NCBI GenBank assembly: GCA_964023275.1
Contig: OZ029920.1
Location: forward strand, 3,463,438-3,527,437
Direction: 5' to 3'
DNA: 64,000 nucleotides
Source of the DNA: Norana najaformis
Lineage: Eukaryota; Annelida; Clitellata; Crassiclitellata; Hormogastridae
Position 1 is the stretch's first letter, and each line of letters starts with the position of its first letter. Below the pieces are notes generated by a model, which worked only from the letters and a program-made list of their open reading frames with translations, was not told the DNA's origin and ran no database searches. Both the position numbers and the translations under genes were made by a program. Shown one piece after another: positions 63,571 to 64,000 of the stretch.

Positions 63571-64000
63571 GTGAAGTCTTATTTGCTTTTTATTTTATTA
63601 AAAGCACTTAAAACCTGTGCAAGTTCAGTAAATCTGAATCCGAGGTGCGGACCAGTTGGCTACCGAGGACATGGTAAATGGTGGTAGACGGTGAAACTAG
63701 CGATGGATTCTAAGAGTTTAACGACATCTTGTGGCATCAAAGGCCGTTTACGTCGAATAAATAGACCTAAATTAGCACATTTTGCATTAGTTAGTTCCTC
63801 AGTTTAACGACAGCTTATGTCAGCAAAGGGCGTTGCCGTCGCCCTCCTCCTTTATCCAGGCTTGGACTGGCGCTACCCCAAACAAGGCATCGGCGAGTCC
63901 AATGGAATAAAATAACGTCTAAGAAAGCGAATTAAAGGTGTGGGAAAATTTCAAATAACTGAACACGAACAGACTATATACAATTTCCTGAAAGTAATTG
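63570..64000 (+). repeat. Family H, then A module and B site
   Basis: H runs to about 63,760, with AGTTCAGTAAATCTGAATCC and an A-like core (63,718-63,755). An A module (GACAGC/GCCGTCG) is at 63,797-63,897. A B AAAGGTGTG site is at 63,934 and the window ends soon after. Confidence 0.65.

Overview
The window is eukaryotic, AT-rich and almost entirely repetitive. I find no convincing host protein-coding gene, rRNA, functional tRNA, operon or CRISPR array. Pol II-style LINEs, tRNA-headed SINEs, a hAT transposon with a GT-AG intron, LTR-like elements and many microsatellites point to an animal genome. The repeat style is most like a marine invertebrate, perhaps a mollusc, but that is an impression and nothing here proves a taxon.

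Two short modules make up much of the sequence. Module A (about 100 bp, some 35 recognisable copies) has a 34-nt inverted-repeat core that can fold as a two-stem hairpin, followed by a conserved tail around GGACTGGCAC and GGCAGTGGCGGAGTT. Module B (about 70 sites counting variants and both strands) has a TATA-like box exactly 25-26 bp upstream of AAAGGTGT, and in most copies a second hairpin core of the same length downstream. Longer families, named here by letter, carry or sit between them: G (about 650 bp, with its own AAAGGTGTCC), F (about 500 bp), H (AGTTCAGTAAATCTGAATC), T, U, an LTR-like family L, tRNA-headed SINEs S1 and S2, and LINE 3' ends D. Whole blocks recur, the largest being about 3 kb (12.0-15.05 kb against 38.3-41.45 kb).

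Layout: 0-10 kb holds A/B arrays, G, an inverted block, S1 composites, L with a nested 720-bp inverted-repeat transposon, and a LINE fragment at 8.6-9.2 kb. 10-25 kb holds LINE fragments, the first 3-kb block, a GC-rich retro-insert at 15.06 kb and two 600-bp segments with (TG)n. 25-36 kb holds S2, F, LINE 3' ends, the second inverted block, L, and a LINE nested in H. 36.9-38.3 kb is an AT-rich stretch without modules. 38.3-53 kb repeats the large blocks. 53.16-55.94 kb is a complete but mutated hAT transposon. 58.59-59.98 kb is a 5'-truncated LINE with an open 459-codon reverse-transcriptase frame. The rest returns to A/B/F/G/H/L modules.

The most interesting signals are the length-constant A/B hairpin with paired stem changes between subfamilies, its clean loss in two copies, and the fixed TATA-to-AAAGGTGT spacing kept while the bases between have diverged. 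All alignments and counts were made by eye.
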